Source: Gnetum montanum (Eukaryota; Streptophyta; Gnetopsida; Gnetales; Gnetaceae). From it: a stretch of DNA of 60,000 nt. The notes under the pieces are model-generated. The model worked only from the letters and a program-made list of their open reading frames with translations. It was not told where the DNA came from and did no database searches. A program made the translations under genes and the position numbers. Shown piece by piece: positions 1 through 11,940 of this stretch; position 1 is the first letter of the stretch; each line of letters opens with the position of its first letter. Location of the stretch: the NCBI GenBank assembly GCA_015680685.1, contig MNCI01015670.1, positions 849,916-909,915 on the forward strand, in the 5' to 3' direction.

Positions 1-390
1 AATTGTTACTGGGTTACCAAGTGTTACATGCATGCTCGAAGTGATCGTACTATGTGTGCTTACTTAGAAGAGTTGTAGGATGAGAGAGAATCATTAATTA
101 ACTAAGGAAAGCATTAAGTAATAGTAATTAACATTAATTAATCTATTTTGAATGTTTCAAGGTTTATCAAAAAGTTCATCTTTATTGCCATACACAAGGT
201 GTGCTCAGGTACACAATGCTCAAATAAAGATCCATTCACTTTATGGAGAGGGAGAAAAGGTAAGAGTTTGGATAAGGGACTAAGACTAACTATGCAAACC
301 AAGTGCCCTCACCTCTTATTTATAAGCAACAAGGCAGGCTGTGATATTGCATGGAAGGCCATGATATTGCATACGTGATATTGTGGCTCA
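1..390 (-). repeat. Partial LTR, same family as the outer-element LTRs
   Basis: On the minus strand this stretch starts TGAGCCACA at position 390 and runs off the left edge. By eye it matches the first half of the LTRs at 13441 and 43112: shared blocks include the GGTTTATCAAAAAG segment (about 160-175), the reversed AATAAAG signal near 185, the CAAATAAAGATCCAT block near 222, and ACTGGGTTACCAA near 8. A possible TATA box (TATAAATA on the minus strand) lies near 318. The sequence to its right is integrase coding DNA with no polypurine tract, so 390 is probably the outer (5') edge of an element or solo LTR that inserted into that integrase. The second half and the other target-site copy are outside the window. 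Confidence 0.6.
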
Positions 391-1990
391 TCAATATAGA
401 AAGGATTTCAAAGAAGTTCTATTAGAATGTATCAAGAATGATCAAATTGAGTTCATGTTGGGCCAATTTCATGATCATGAAAAATTGTTTTATGATTTCC
501 CTAAAATCTACTATGCAAGATATATTGTGCTATAAATTTTATTGGCCTAACATGTATTAAGATATTAGCTTAGACATTCAATGTTGTTACAAATGTCAAA
601 TTCATGGGTCAAAAATCAAGAAATATAGCATACCACTAAAGTTATTGATTGCTAATAGATGGCGCGAGGCTCTTCTGCAGGGGTTTCAACAAGCCGCCAA
701 CTTCGTGGACACAGAGGACCATCGTGCCACCCTGGACCTACTCCACGAGTTGGAGTTGCCTCGGAGACCCTACCACCAGCTGCCGACCCATCCCTAGCCC
801 CTCCCCCCCCCCCTGTTCTCTGTTGGGTTCGTCGTTGTTGTGGGGTTGTGCCCCCCCCCTCTTGTCCTCCCCCCCCTTACTTTTGCGTTGTGGGTGCGCC
901 CCCCCCCCCTCCCCCATGTTGGGGGGTTTTTGAACGTCTGTACGGCTCCGTGGTTCGGCCGCCATGTTGGGGGTCGGCTGGGTTTTTCACGTGATCTTTT
1001 GTGGGTTTCCAGGCCCCCCCCTCTTCGAGGTGGACCACCCCCGCTTGTACTTGTATAGTCGTGTACCATTCTTTCAGTAATACATTCCCGAACATTCTCT
1101 CAAAAAAAAATAGATCATTTCAGTAGTGGGGCTTAGATTTTATTGGCATAATTACTTCTTTAAAAGATACACATAATGTTATACTTATAGCTAAAAACTA
1201 TTTTAGCAAATGGTTAGAAGAAAAATCTTTAAAAAAGAGTTTAGTGTCAAATGTAATAAGGTTTCTTGAAGATGAAATCCTGAGTTTCTTTGAAATACCT
1301 AAAGTGTTGGTGTAAGATAATGGCCCTGCATTTTAGTCTAAAGAATTTTTAAGATGGCATTTTGAGAAATCTATATTTCTTTACTCCTCATCTAATTACC
1401 ATCCTTAAGGGAATGGATTGGCTGAATCTACTAATAAGAAGCTTATTTATTATATCAAAAGATCAATGGAAGAAAATCCTAGAAATTGGCACAAATACTT
1501 ACGATTACCTTTATGGATAGACCATATTAGAATCAAGAAATCTATTGGAACATCATCTTAGAATTTAGTCTATGATATGGTAGAAAAAAGCATAAATAAA
1601 ATTATAATATCAACCTTAGAATTTATACAAAAGTATAGTAAAAGAATAGGCAAAGGTAGGAGTTTCATGACTTTGCTTATTAAAAGAGAGGCTAAGATTG
1701 ATAATGCTAGAGATAGCTTATCAAGGAATGATTTACAAATCAAAAGATGGTTAAAAAAAAGCTTTAAAAAGGGAATTTAGAGTGGGTAACTTGATATTTC
1801 TTTGGAACACAAAGAAAAGAAATGGCCATAATAAGTTTTCTTCCAAGTGGACAATCACATTGATTACTAATTAATAGGTTTCAAATGATACTTATAAGTT
1901 ATCTATGATGGATGGAACTAAATTGAAGTTCTCATTTAATGCCATCCATCTCAAACACTACTTTGAACAATTGCCCAATATGTGATAGAC
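391..1990 (+). pseudogene. Decayed Ty3/gypsy integrase (Tat/OTA-like), split by a retroposon
   Basis: Translated fragments show a Ty3/gypsy integrase read left to right. They include a zinc-binding end (YWPNMY then CYKCQIHG near 585-607), the first catalytic Asp in WGLDFIG (near 1130-1145), the second in DNGPAF (near 1318-1335), and a C-terminal block with YKLSMMDGT (about 1892-1918), typical of Tat-type integrases without a chromodomain. The frame has many stops, mostly at positions where related copies have Gln, Trp or Arg, consistent with C-to-T/G-to-A decay. It is interrupted at 661-1108 by a polyadenylated insertion. RT and RNase H are not present to the left because another LTR begins at 390. 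It is a different subfamily from the integrases at 8.1-9.2 kb and 18.9-19.9 kb. Confidence 0.75.
661..1108 (+). mobile_element. 5'-truncated polyadenylated retroposon inside integrase
   Basis: A GC-rich block with long C runs ends in a poly(A) tract (1102-1110) and is flanked by AATAAAT-like target copies: AATAGAT at 654-660 and again at 1109-1115, partly merged with the poly(A). Its left end carries a short open frame (WREALLQGF... about 46 codons, ending TAG near 795), which looks like the C-terminus of an unidentified protein, followed by a 3' UTR. Removing the block plus one target copy puts the integrase zinc finger and the WGLDFIG motif back in one frame at the same spacing (21 codons between CQIHG and WGLD) as in the integrase at 19.7 kb. 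It could be the 3' end of a LINE or a processed transcript; I do not recognise the protein. Confidence 0.7.
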
Positions 1991-3028
1991 CTGAGGAAAA
2001 AGTAGAAAATGTAAATATGTAAATAGGATTATTTTATAGTTAATAAATAGCTTTAGTGGAAGTTTAATAAGCACCTAACCTCATTGTTTTAGTGGGGGGA
2101 GATTTTTAATAACATGGGATATATAATGAGGTATGGCTAATCCTCCACTAGCAAAGAAAGTATTCAGTTAAGAGCCATTGAAGAAGATCTTCTAGGAAGA
2201 TGGTGAATATAAGGCCTATTGTTCCCTAGTTATCTAGATGTTATCCTGAAGTTGTTATAAGGATGTATCATAAAGTTGAAAATTGTGGGGCTTCATTCAA
2301 TAGTCCCTACATGACAAGGTTAGGAGATGAATTTTTCTTCTTAACCAATGGTCATTCCATTTATAAATAAGTTTGAAGAAAGTACTATCACTACCTAGTA
2401 ATCATGAGACTAGAGGAAAATCTAAATAATTGAAATTCATGGAAAGAGATCTTTGTCTCTCAAGCCACCAACTTGCCAACTCAAGAGAAGAGTAAAGGAT
2501 CCAACTCATCTCTAAAGGTGAAGAAGATCTTCTTTGATCATATTAAGAACAGAAATCAACTAAGATAAGTAGAAAAATGGCTATAATAAGGGAGAAGACA
2601 TAGAATTAGGAAAGTGAAAAGGCTCAAAATAGTGACATCCCATTTCTAGACATTAGGTGTAAGAAGATAACATAGTAAACATCAAATATAAGTAACATTC
2701 GACATTAAGCCTAAAGAAAATAAAAGGAAAAATGTAGAAGGAAAGAGAAAAAGGATGCTTTGTTGATGCGGAATAGTGTATCTCAAGCATGCTCTTGGTA
2801 TTCCTTGGGGTTTTCTTCCTTTTGGCATCTATTACTTAAAGGCAATCTACCACTACCACCATGGTTAGACCTACAACCAACCAGAAGGGATGGACAATCC
2901 TCTTCCTATAACACTTCACCTTGCACCCATTACTTGTCTTTACTGACTCCACAACTTCATGCTGATACAACCTCTAATTCTCAACTATAAATACCTTAGG
3001 TCAAACCCCCAAAGGTCACCTTAAAAGG
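1991..3028. other. Unassigned AT-rich DNA, probably retroelement 3' UTR
   Basis: No coding frame is supported. A purine run AGTGGGGGGAGA at 2091-2102 lies about 100 bases past the integrase end and could be that element's polypurine tract, but no LTR start is evident after it. The last 40 bases (about 2990-3028) weakly resemble the sequence just upstream of the LTR at 10261 (shared CTTAGGTCAA and CC.C.AAA), which hints that the following LTR may itself be preceded by Tat-type 3' UTR. Confidence 0.35.
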
Positions 3029-4241
3029 TGAAACACCATCAAGAAAATTCATGTTGCAACTTATTGGCATTATAATTTTCACCATTAAACTTGAGGTAGG
3101 ATTTCATTATAACTTGTGAGGTTTGTAGTTCATAAGCTACAATATTGCATACTTTAACTTTTTGAGGCTAAAAAATGCCTCATAAGTTATTATTACCTCA
3201 CTTCCCAAGTGGAAAAAGTCTTGTCATGTATGTATTTGGGATTGAGAAGGCTAAAAAAGCCTTGGGAGTTATCAATTTTGGCCTTTTAATGGGTTTTATG
3301 TTGGTCAAAGCATAAAATACGTTGGAAACACCTACAACTACTATAGGAATTGCTGGATTTTTATTTTTACAGAAAGATTAACATAGTTTTCATGAGGCTA
3401 GTGTAGCTTTCCAAGGCCAGAATGATTTTGGTAAGCCCAGCATAGTTTTCAAAGCCAACTTACTTTTTATAGCACCCAACATATTTTTGATGGCCCTTGT
3501 GCATCAAACTTACCATAAGTAGAAAAATATGCTAGAATGGATGGCTTCCTACACTTGCGAATTACATTAATTTATTAGCAATCATGATAGAAATTTGTAG
3601 CTTCAAATCAATGACCATATGACCTATAAAAATAAAATTTGAACATATTGAATAGACTTTTTTTACAACTTGGTAATAAACTAAGCATTAGAGACTCTCA
3701 TAACATTGCATTGCATCAAAAACTCAAGCAACCATTACACCATTTGTTTAACTAGTGCAATAGATTTGAACTTGAGAACTAATAAGGAGTTTTGAGAATT
3801 AAAGCTTGGGAGCATCTGGATTGTACAACCAACTACAACATACAATCTGTCAATTTCAAAAGACTCCAAGAATCATTAGTGTGACTTCTTGTGCATCTAA
3901 AAACACAACTTGTACCCATTTGAACTTTTTTCTTTCAACATTTCATTACTTTAATAAAATTCGGGTAGTTCATTTGTGTATTTCAACTTTAGTATTGAAT
4001 ATTCTAAGTTTATTTTGTGCATTAATATTCTAAGTTTATTTTGTCCATTTTCTCTAGTTTTAAATATGCAAGGTTTTTTAAATTTATTTACATCTATTTA
4101 CACTTTCTAAGTCTTGGGGTGATCAACCAAACCATCCAAGGTACCTTGGATCCTCTTTTCCAATGGTCCTTAGAATCCAAATTTAAATTGTTTCACTTGA
4201 AATTTTTGGTTTTTTTAGCACTAAATTTTTCAAGCATTAAG
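3029..4241 (+). repeat. Left LTR of the decayed Tat-like element
   Basis: Starts TGAAACACCATCAAG and aligns almost along its whole length with 10261-11382 (for example TTCATGTTGCAACTTATTGG, CTTTTTGAGGCT, GCATTAGAGACTCTCATAAC, TATTGAATATTCTAAG). The right end is blurred; the counterpart of the TTACA end of the right LTR is near 4237-4241. This copy is about 90 bases longer because of extra sequence around 3235-3310. The flanking pentamers AAAGG (left) and AGAGA (right of 11382) differ only by G/A changes and might be a decayed target duplication, but this is weak. Confidence 0.75.
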
Positions 4242-5540
4242 TGTAGTTTTGAAGAAGAACTGGAAAAATAAAAGTTCCAATGACCTCCAAAATTAATATT
4301 TTTAAGCCTTGACCATAGTTATAAATGCTAGCAATCCTAGGAGCCCAAAACTTAGTTGATTGATCCTCCAAACTATTCCTAAATGAGGGTTTCTATAAAA
4401 CTATGCTGGAGGAAACCAAAACTACACTAGCTAGCTTTTATTTCCAAGGTAGATTTGATAGCTTAACCATACTCTAAATGACATGAAACTTGACTGGAGA
4501 AGCCTAGAATCCTAAAGCCTAAAACCAACTAGGATTTGACCCCCGTTATAAGCACAAAAATACTAAATTTATCAACGATCCACTAGAACCAAAATATCTA
4601 CATTGGCCAATGTATCTTTTAGGTCTAGGATTTTAAAATTTCCTTTCATTAACTTATTTTGGCCTCCAAATGATCATTCAACAACCTTGACATTCTTGCA
4701 TTGCCTTGGAAGGTTTCTAGAACAAAAATTTCAAGCCTAAAATATCAAAAATTATTTTTTTAATGCAAAACTATGTTGTAACTAGGGGAAACTACACCAA
4801 CATAGTTTTTAGCTCTAGACACCATTTGGAGCATTCAGTGGGATCAAATTGATACCAAAGTCGACCAATTTCCATTTCTAGTCTACTATGCTATCAATTT
4901 AGTCTATAAAAACCCAAAAACTAACCCTAACAAAGCTTGGAATTTACATTTTTACAAAAGATACACTAGAGCCTACCCAAAATACACTGGCTAGTGTATT
5001 CTTTGTGTCTTCCAATGTATTTTTTCATAAGGACCTCTTTTTAATCTCCAAATAGGCTCAAAATAACCCCCCGCCNNNNNNNNNNNNNNNNNNNNNNNNN
5101 NNNNNNNNNNCCGTCAATCATAGAGCCTCTCACTATGGCTTACTAAGGCCTAAAGCTAGAAAAATGTGACCTTGATTAACCAATATTAACCATGTTTTAC
5201 CATATGTTTCCATATGTTTCCATTGAATAGGGTTTGACCATCATTTGATCTTCATTTGACACCATTTGACCATCATTTGGCCTTACTTGATACCATTTAG
5301 CCTTTATTTCATCCTACTTGCTTTAACCTACCTCTTAAAACCTTTTTTGAGCATGTTTGACCTTTATTGACTACTGATGTAATGTATTTTGGATTATTTA
5401 TGCATTTTTAATAGAGTATTTTACATTTTTCTAACATTATTTTCTCATTTTATCACACAGGTGTTGCTTACTGTGCTTATGGTTGATGTGCAAGATTGGA
5501 GTATGGATACTTGGAAGTAAATTAGTATTCCTTTCAACTG
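4242..5540. other. Non-coding interior with gap and short repeats
   Basis: Between the left LTR and the pol remnant I find no gag or protease. The DNA is AT-rich, has a 35-base gap, and from about 5190 to 5350 contains a run of near repeats of CATTTGACC / CCATCATTTG / CCATATGTTTC. The element therefore seems to have lost, or never had, gag and protease. Confidence 0.45.
5076..5110. other. Assembly gap (35 N)
   Basis: Thirty-five unknown bases, flanked by C-rich sequence (CCCCCCGCC on the left, CCG on the right), unlike the AT-rich surroundings. Confidence 0.95.
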
Positions 5541-7290
5541 AAGTGGACCTCATGGTGATGTTAAACTATTCATTGATCCCAATTACCTAGATCTTGATCT
5601 TGAGAGCCTAGTCAACCACATAGCCTCTATAGAAAAGCCTCTTGAATGGCTTGAACACCTAGTTAAAACCCTTGACCTTAAGGCTAGTGACATTACCAAA
5701 AATTATTTAGTTAAGATTCTTATAACAGCACATAGTGGTGAGGAGAAAACATTGAAATTAAGTTCCTCACTAGAACTTGAATAGGTTCAAGACATACCAA
5801 GGTCTTCCAAGATGACATCATGTTCTTTTCCTAGTCATATGAAGATATGCTAGGTCTTGACCCATGCCTAGTGCAACATAACATCATACTCAACCATATT
5901 ATCAAGCCAATTAAGCAAAAAATTTTGCAAGATTAGGCTACACTTAGCCCTAGTAGTTCATTATGAGATCATGAAACTATATTGAGCTAGCTTCATTTGG
6001 ATTGTCAATTACACTGATTGAATGTCCAACATAGTGGTAGTCCCTAAGAAAAATGGGAGTAAATGTATCTATATTGATTTTTGAGACCTAAATAAGACAA
6101 CTATTAAAGACCATAGCTAGCCCTAGTAGTTCATGATGAGATCATGAAATTGTATGAAGCTAACTTCATTTCGATTGTTGATTATGCCTATTGGATGTCC
6201 AACATAGTGGTAGTCCCTAAGAAAAATGGGAGTATATGTATCTATATTGATTTTTGAGACCTAAATAAGAAAACTATTAAAGATGATTTCCCTTTTCCTA
6301 ATATTGACCAACTTATTGATACTACAACTAGACATGCCTTTCAATCCTTCATGGATGGATTCTCAAGATAAAGCCAAGTTAGGATTAACCTAGAGCATCA
6401 ACTTTGTATGACCTTCATGACCACTTGGGGAACCTTTTGTTACAGTATGATGTCCTTTGTTCAAAATAATACATGGGCAACCTATCAATGAGTCATGACA
6501 TATATCTTTAGTGATTACATTCTAGGGTTACTTAATGACTATGTGGATGACATAGTAGTTAAATCTTGAATGGACAATGTCCATTCACATGACCTTTACT
6601 TAGTGCTTAAAAAATTCCTTAAATATGAACTTAGGCTTAATCCTAAGAAGTGTGTCTTTGACATTAAAACTAACAAGATGCTTGGCTTTATAGTGTCTAA
6701 ATTAGGGATACGTGTCAATCCTGGTAAGATTAAAGTGATAACCAACTTAGTAGTACCAACTAATCTTAAAGAGCTTTGGGAACTATAAGATAGAATACAA
6801 TTTATCTATAGTTCCATTATCAAGCTTATGAATAAGATACAACCTATGCAACACTTACTTAAGAAAGGAGTTCACTATGAGTAGATGGCTCAATGCCAAG
6901 AAGCCTTTGAAAACCTTAAGCAAGAGTTGGCATAACTACCAATGATCTATTTGCCACAAAAGGATAAACCTTTTTTATTACTGCCTTTCTATCTTTCATG
7001 CATCCATCACCTCTCTACTTTATCAAAAATGAGATGATGAAGTAGAGCTATCAGTATCCTAAGCCATGAATTAGGTGCCTATGAGACTTGATACACTAAA
7101 GTGAAGAAGTATTTTCTAGCCCTAATCTTCTCATTAAAGAAGTGAAGACAAACCCTATTTAGAAGCCAAGTCAATGTCATATGCAAGAACAATGTGCTTA
7201 GAGCCATCACAACTAATATCTATGAAAGTGGCTAGTAGCCCATTAGAAATCCAAAATAGCTAAGTTTGACCTACATTACATCTCCCAAGC
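5541..7290 (+). pseudogene. Decayed reverse transcriptase and first RNase H, Tat-like
   Basis: Fragments align by eye, in order, with the RT-RNase H of the inner element at 20.7-22.4 kb. They include LVQHNIIL (near 5868), the VVPKKNG block (near 6030 and again near 6205), HQLCMTFMTTWGTF (near 6396-6440), the catalytic YVDD at 6540-6551, and LRLNPKKCVFDIKTNKMLGF (6626-6690), the longest open stretch (6570-6788). RNase H remnants follow to about 7290 (KWR-like and ICKNNVLRAIT blocks). Stops are mostly TAG, TGA and TAA at old Gln, Arg and Trp codons. The copy is dead. A 173-bp tandem duplication repeats part of the RT N-terminus. Confidence 0.85.
5945..6290 (+). repeat. 173-bp tandem duplication within RT
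   Basis: Two adjacent copies start TAGCCCTAGTAGTTCAT at 5945 and at 6118 and run through GAGACCTAAATAAG and ACTATTAAAGA. They carry the same RT block (GTAGTCCCTAAGAAAAATGG) twice. Copy two matches the expected RT sequence better (DYAYWMSNIVV-like), so the repeat arose inside an already existing RT and then both copies decayed. Confidence 0.8.
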
Positions 7291-7399
7291 CTTAATGAAA
7301 GGTCAAGCTATATCAACATAACTTACAACTTCGTCTATTGAAGACCATGTAGCCATTGATCTTGAATTCCTTGATGAACATGTTAACATTGTCAATGAG

Positions 7400-7810
7400 G
7401 TACCTGAGGGCTATGAGGCTATCATGCACTTTGACGAAGCTTCAATTGCCTATGGAGCCATTCTACTACCATCATAACATCACCTTTTAGTATAATTCAA
7501 CCCTTTGCATACCATGTTTAGTTTCCATGTACTAACAACATGATGGACTATGAAGGATTAATCAAGGAAATGATCGTAGCTCTTGACCAAGGAATCAAAT
7601 GTTTGATGATATAAGGTGATTTAAAACTAGTGGTTAACCAAGTAACTAAGGTTTACATAGGTAAAGCCAAACATTTGCAACCTTATTATGACATAGCTAA
7701 GAAACTGATGTAACAACTTATTGATGTTGGTATCCATCATATACCCTAAACCGAAAACACATTAGTTGATGCCATTACAACCTTAGCCCTAAGTGTGACA
7801 CTAAATGTGT
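7400..7810 (+). pseudogene. Decayed second (plant/archaeal-type) RNase H
   Basis: Downstream of the first RNase H, fragments match the extra RNase H of the inner element. They include AIMHFDEAS (near 7410-7440, first catalytic Asp retained), MDYEGL (Glu motif degraded), a QGDLKLVVNQVT-like block (near 7612-7650) and DAITTLALS (near 7768-7796, last Asp retained). Possession of two RNase H domains is a known mark of the Tat clade of plant Ty3/gypsy elements, so this supports the clade assignment. Confidence 0.75.
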
Positions 7811-7879
7811 TTAGGAAATTATCTTTCTTCACTATGAATTATGATATTCCCATTATGTAGAACACTGAAGGCTTCTTTA

Positions 7880-9170
7880 TAGCCTCTATTAATACCACTC
7901 AAAAGGAATGGTATGACGATATCAAGTTTTACCTAATGCATGGTGAATCTTCATAGGCCTTGACCACTTCTCAAAAGGACATTGTACATAAAAGTTCAAA
8001 ATAATATGTCATCATAGGTAATAACATGCTATTTCAATAGTCTTATAATGGTGTATTGTTAGTATTCTTGGGAAAAATTGAAGCTTGCATAGTCCTTGAG
8101 CAAGTTCATGAAGGTGTATGTGGGGGACATATGGGACCTAAAGACATGGATGCAAAAATTAGATGACTAGGTTATTATTGGCTCTATATGAAAAGTGACT
8201 ACATCTAGAAGTTTAAAAATTATGACACTTGTTAATGACATAGCAACCTGATACACATGCTACTAACTGAGTTACATACTAAGATAACATGGCCATTTTG
8301 ATGGTGAGGACTAGACATTATTGGACTTGTAACACCTAAGTCTTCTCTAGGGCGTAGCTTTATCATCATTACAATTGAGAATTTTACAAAGTGGGTTGAA
8401 GCTATTTCCCTAAGGAAAACAATGTCTCAATAAGTCTATAATTCATACTAGATAATATACTAGCCTATTTTAGCATACCTTTGACCATAGTCATAGATAA
8501 TGAACCACAGTTTAGTAGCCAAGAAACACAAACATTTTATCAAGACCTAGGTAAGAAGCATTTATTTTCATTGCCATACTACCCTCAAGCCAATGGACAA
8601 GCTAAATCTAGCAACAAGGTCATCATAGACTTACTTTAAAAGATGATAAAAAATAGTAGATACAAGTGGTATGAGTATCTTGTCCATGCACTTTGGACCT
8701 ATTAAACTACCTTTCAAACTATAATCGACGTCATCCCATATAGCCTAGTTTATGGATTTGAAGGCATTTTGCATCTTGAATTATAGATTCCATCACTTAG
8801 AGTGGTTCTATCTGACTTCATCAATGATGAGAAAAACACAGAGCTATGTACTATTAACCTAGATTTTATGGAAGAGTAGAAAATACAAACACTTGATCAC
8901 ATTGAATGATATCAAGAGAGGTAGGGGAAACAACATTGACATGACCTGAAAAAGTGAAAGAACAAGGAAGAAGAGCTAGTTCTCAAGCCTATTTGAAAAC
9001 ACACAAACAATTTTTTAGCCAATTGGAAGCGACCTTTCTTGGTCACTAAGGCTTATGACAATAGAGCGTTCAAGGTGATAGACATGGATGGGAATGAACT
9101 GCCATTCCAATCAACCATTCTTACCTCAAACCTTATTATATCTAATGTGATTTTCTTTACAGGTACAAAC
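7880..9170 (+). pseudogene. Decayed integrase of the Tat-like element
   Basis: The sequence parallels the inner element's integrase. An NEWYDDVK-like linker near 7905 is followed by EQVHEGVCGGHMGPK (near 8098-8145) with the zinc-binding His residues and a degraded GYYWL..M..D block. Next come a GLDIIG-like first Asp (near 8310) and EN-FTKWVEAI (near 8375-8405). A DNEPQFSSQET-like second Asp follows near 8495-8530, and then YYPQANGQA (near 8577-8600), where the usual Glu is now Lys (QAKSSN). The C-terminal DMDGNELP block is at about 9082-9105. There is no chromodomain. The many stops make it non-functional. Confidence 0.8.
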
Positions 9171-9226
9171 TAATGATTCAAAATGATGACCTTTATAACT
9201 TATAGAAAATAAGCATACATGATTTA

Positions 9227-9228
<2 letters not shown>

Positions 9229-9269
<41 letters not shown>

Positions 9270-9286
9270 NCTCTCTCTCTCTCTCT
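9229..9286. repeat. (TC)n microsatellite
   Basis: About 29 TC units with one unknown base at 9270, just after the integrase end of the decayed element. Confidence 0.95.
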
Positions 9287-10260
9287 ATTTAGCATAATGA
9301 TGAACTAGAAGTTTTGTAAATTTGATGCACATTGCACAGATCTCTCTATGATTGTAATGATAGTAACCTATGATGGCTTGGTTTGTTGGTTGTCTCATGT
9401 AGCCCTATGAATTTTTTTGTAATGACATGTTTTCTTTGTCTTGTTTTCTTAATCTCTTAGAGTTGTACTTGTAGGATGAAGCTTGAAAGTCATCACAAAG
9501 GTATGACTCATCACGGTAGTAAGGTACCATGTGACCTTGATGCATGAGATTTGATTAGCTAGTCCTACTATACCAAGAGTGCTTGTTTTACATCACTTCC
9601 ATTACCCTTCTTGAGCCATTATCTTGTAGCCTAATTACAACCTTCCTTATCCCAACAATAGTGATGACCTATATTTGACATTCGCGCATTATGGCCATGT
9701 GAAATTTCCTTCATCATATTCCATCATGAAGTTCATTGGATGCAACACATCTCATTCAATAAGAAAACAAAATTAATTTTAGCATTGGCAATGAAACCAA
9801 ACAAATATTTCATGTTTTAAAAAAGAGGGAGAAAATTAACAAGAAGCCAAAAATGCTAATGAATCCCAATGGATAGATCAATGTCTCCAAACCAACAAGG
9901 GGAGAAGCCTAATGGCCAAAGAAGCCTTGGAAAAATTTTTGGTTCCTCAAAAACATTATTGAGTGACCAATACCTCAAAGCATGAAGACTACACCAATCA
10001 ATGAACATGTTACTATAATACTCTAACCATAATATCAACATGCAGAATTCATTGTTAACCCCTATAACCAAATGCAGCCTTCATCCTATATCACTTCATC
10101 ATAACCTCATCTCACTATCACAAGCATTCTTTGGCATGGTTCAAGAACTACAAAATTGAATGTGGAGATGAAACATTGGTGATAGACCTGTAGTGATGTT
10201 TTGCATTCTTTGTTGATATCTCTTAGGTCAATCCTCAAAACATCAAAAAAGAGGGACTAA
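9287..10260 (+). other. 3' UTR of the Tat-like element with PPT and hairpin
   Basis: No credible coding. The last 70 bases match the sequence upstream of the inner element's 3' LTR: TGTTTTGC, TTCTTTGT.GAT, TCTC..AGGTC, CCTC and AAAGAGGG occur in the same order, with mostly transition differences. The polypurine tract is AAAAAAGAGGGA (about 10245-10256), followed by CTAA and the LTR start. Left stem CTTTGTTGAT (10208-10217) can pair with ATCAAAAAAG (10242-10251). Confidence 0.65.
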
Positions 10261-11382
10261 TGAAACACCACCAAGAAAATTCATGTTGCAACTTATTGGT
10301 ATTATAATCTTTACCATCAAACTTGAGGCAAGATTTCATTATAAATTATGAGGTTTATAGTTCACAGGTTGCAATCTTGCATACTTTAACTTTTTGAGGC
10401 TGAAAATGCCTCATAAGTTGTTATTGCCTCACTTCCGAAGTGGAAAAATTCATTTTAGGTATGTATATGGTGAAATCAATAAATACATTGGAACCACCTA
10501 TAGTTAGTGTAGGAATTGTTGGGTTTTTATTTTTACAGCAAGGCTAGCATAGTTTCCATGAGGCCAATGTAGCTTTCCAAGGCTAGCGTGGTTTCAGTGA
10601 AGCCAACATAATTTTCAAACCTAGCTTAATTTTTATAGCACCTAATGTATTTTTGATGAACCTTGTGCATCAAACTTACCACAAGTGGAAAATTATGCTA
10701 TAATGAATGGCTTAACACACTTGCAAACTACATAAATCTATCAATAATCAAGGTAGAAATTTACAACTCAAAATTAATGACCATATGGCCTATAAAAACA
10801 AGATTTGAACACATTGAGTAGACCTTTGTTATGCAACTTGGCAATCAACTAAGCATTAGAGACTCTCATAACATTGTAGAGCAACAAAAAGTCAAGCAAA
10901 CATTACACCATTTGTTCAAACAATGTAGTAGATTTGAATCTAAGAAATAGCAAGGAGTTTCAAGAACTAAGTTTGGGAGCATCTAGATTGTGCAACCAAC
11001 TACAAGATATAATCTATTGATCTCAATAGACTCTAGGCATCATTCTTGTAACTTCTTCTGCATCTAAGCACACAAATTTTACATATTTGAACTCTATTCT
11101 TTCAACATTTCAATACTTTAATAAAATTTATGTAGTTCTTTCGTGTATTTCAAGTTCATTATTGAATATTCTAAGTTTATTTTGTGCATTTTATCTAGTT
11201 TTAAATATGAAAGTTTTCATAAATTTATTTACATTCATTTACACTTTCTAAGTCTGTGGCTAATCAACCAGACCATTTAAGGTTCCTTAGATCCTCTTTC
11301 TTGGAGGTCCTTGGGATCCAAGGTTAAACTGTTCCACCTAGAATTTTCAATTTTTTGAGCACCAAATTTTTTAGGTGTTACA
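10261..11382 (+). repeat. Right LTR of the decayed Tat-like element
   Basis: Starts TGAAACACCACCAAG directly after the polypurine tract and ends near TGTTACA (11376-11382). It is collinear with 3029-4241 but heavily diverged, mostly by transitions and small indels, so the insertion is old. Its first ten bases equal those of the inner element's LTR, although the rest is different. Confidence 0.75.
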
Positions 11383-11940
11383 AGAGACATGTCAATTATT
11401 ATAACACATCCTTTTGGATCTTAATTACAACTCTTCTAGGCCTTGTTACAATAATCTCAATATTATATATGAAGAGCCATCATCTTCATTATGTAGCAGC
11501 AACATTTGGAAATGGGAATGTTGAAATCTACCCTCCTTACATTTTGTTTGTCCTTGAATGAGTTCGCATTCACTATCTTTTCTAGCTCAAATGCTCATTT
11601 TATGATCCTATGCTCCAGTAATTTGATTTCCTATTTAGGCTTGAAGTTGTCTCCTACTTATTCTACAAAAAAATATACATGCGAAGCATTATATGGAAAA
11701 TTAAAAATTTCTTTCTTAATACTTACCTCATTTCCTAAGATAATGATAAGAGGTGAATTGAAGATCTACTAACCACTAATCACCAACCCTAACCAAGGTC
11801 ACACAAAGTGCAACTCATATCTAGTTATTCAAGTGAAGGTATAGAAAATCCTTATTTCCAACTTGCATTACACTAGATATTTTACTTATATAATTAAAAT
11901 ATAAATTAAATAAAGAAGAAAATCACAAGGTTATAAAATA
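11383..11940. other. Unassigned sequence beside the right LTR
   Basis: AT-rich, with two overlapping short open frames on the plus strand (11355-11561 and 11506-11772) that show no recognisable motif. On the minus strand it lies just downstream of the CCR4/Angel-like pseudogene and may be part of the same inserted transcript, but I see no domain in it. Confidence 0.3.

Noticed and set aside
649-1095. Several overlapping ORFs on both strands in the GC-rich block
   Set aside because: They run through poly-C/poly-G tracts of a 3' UTR; only the short frame at the left end ending near 795 looks like real coding sequence.
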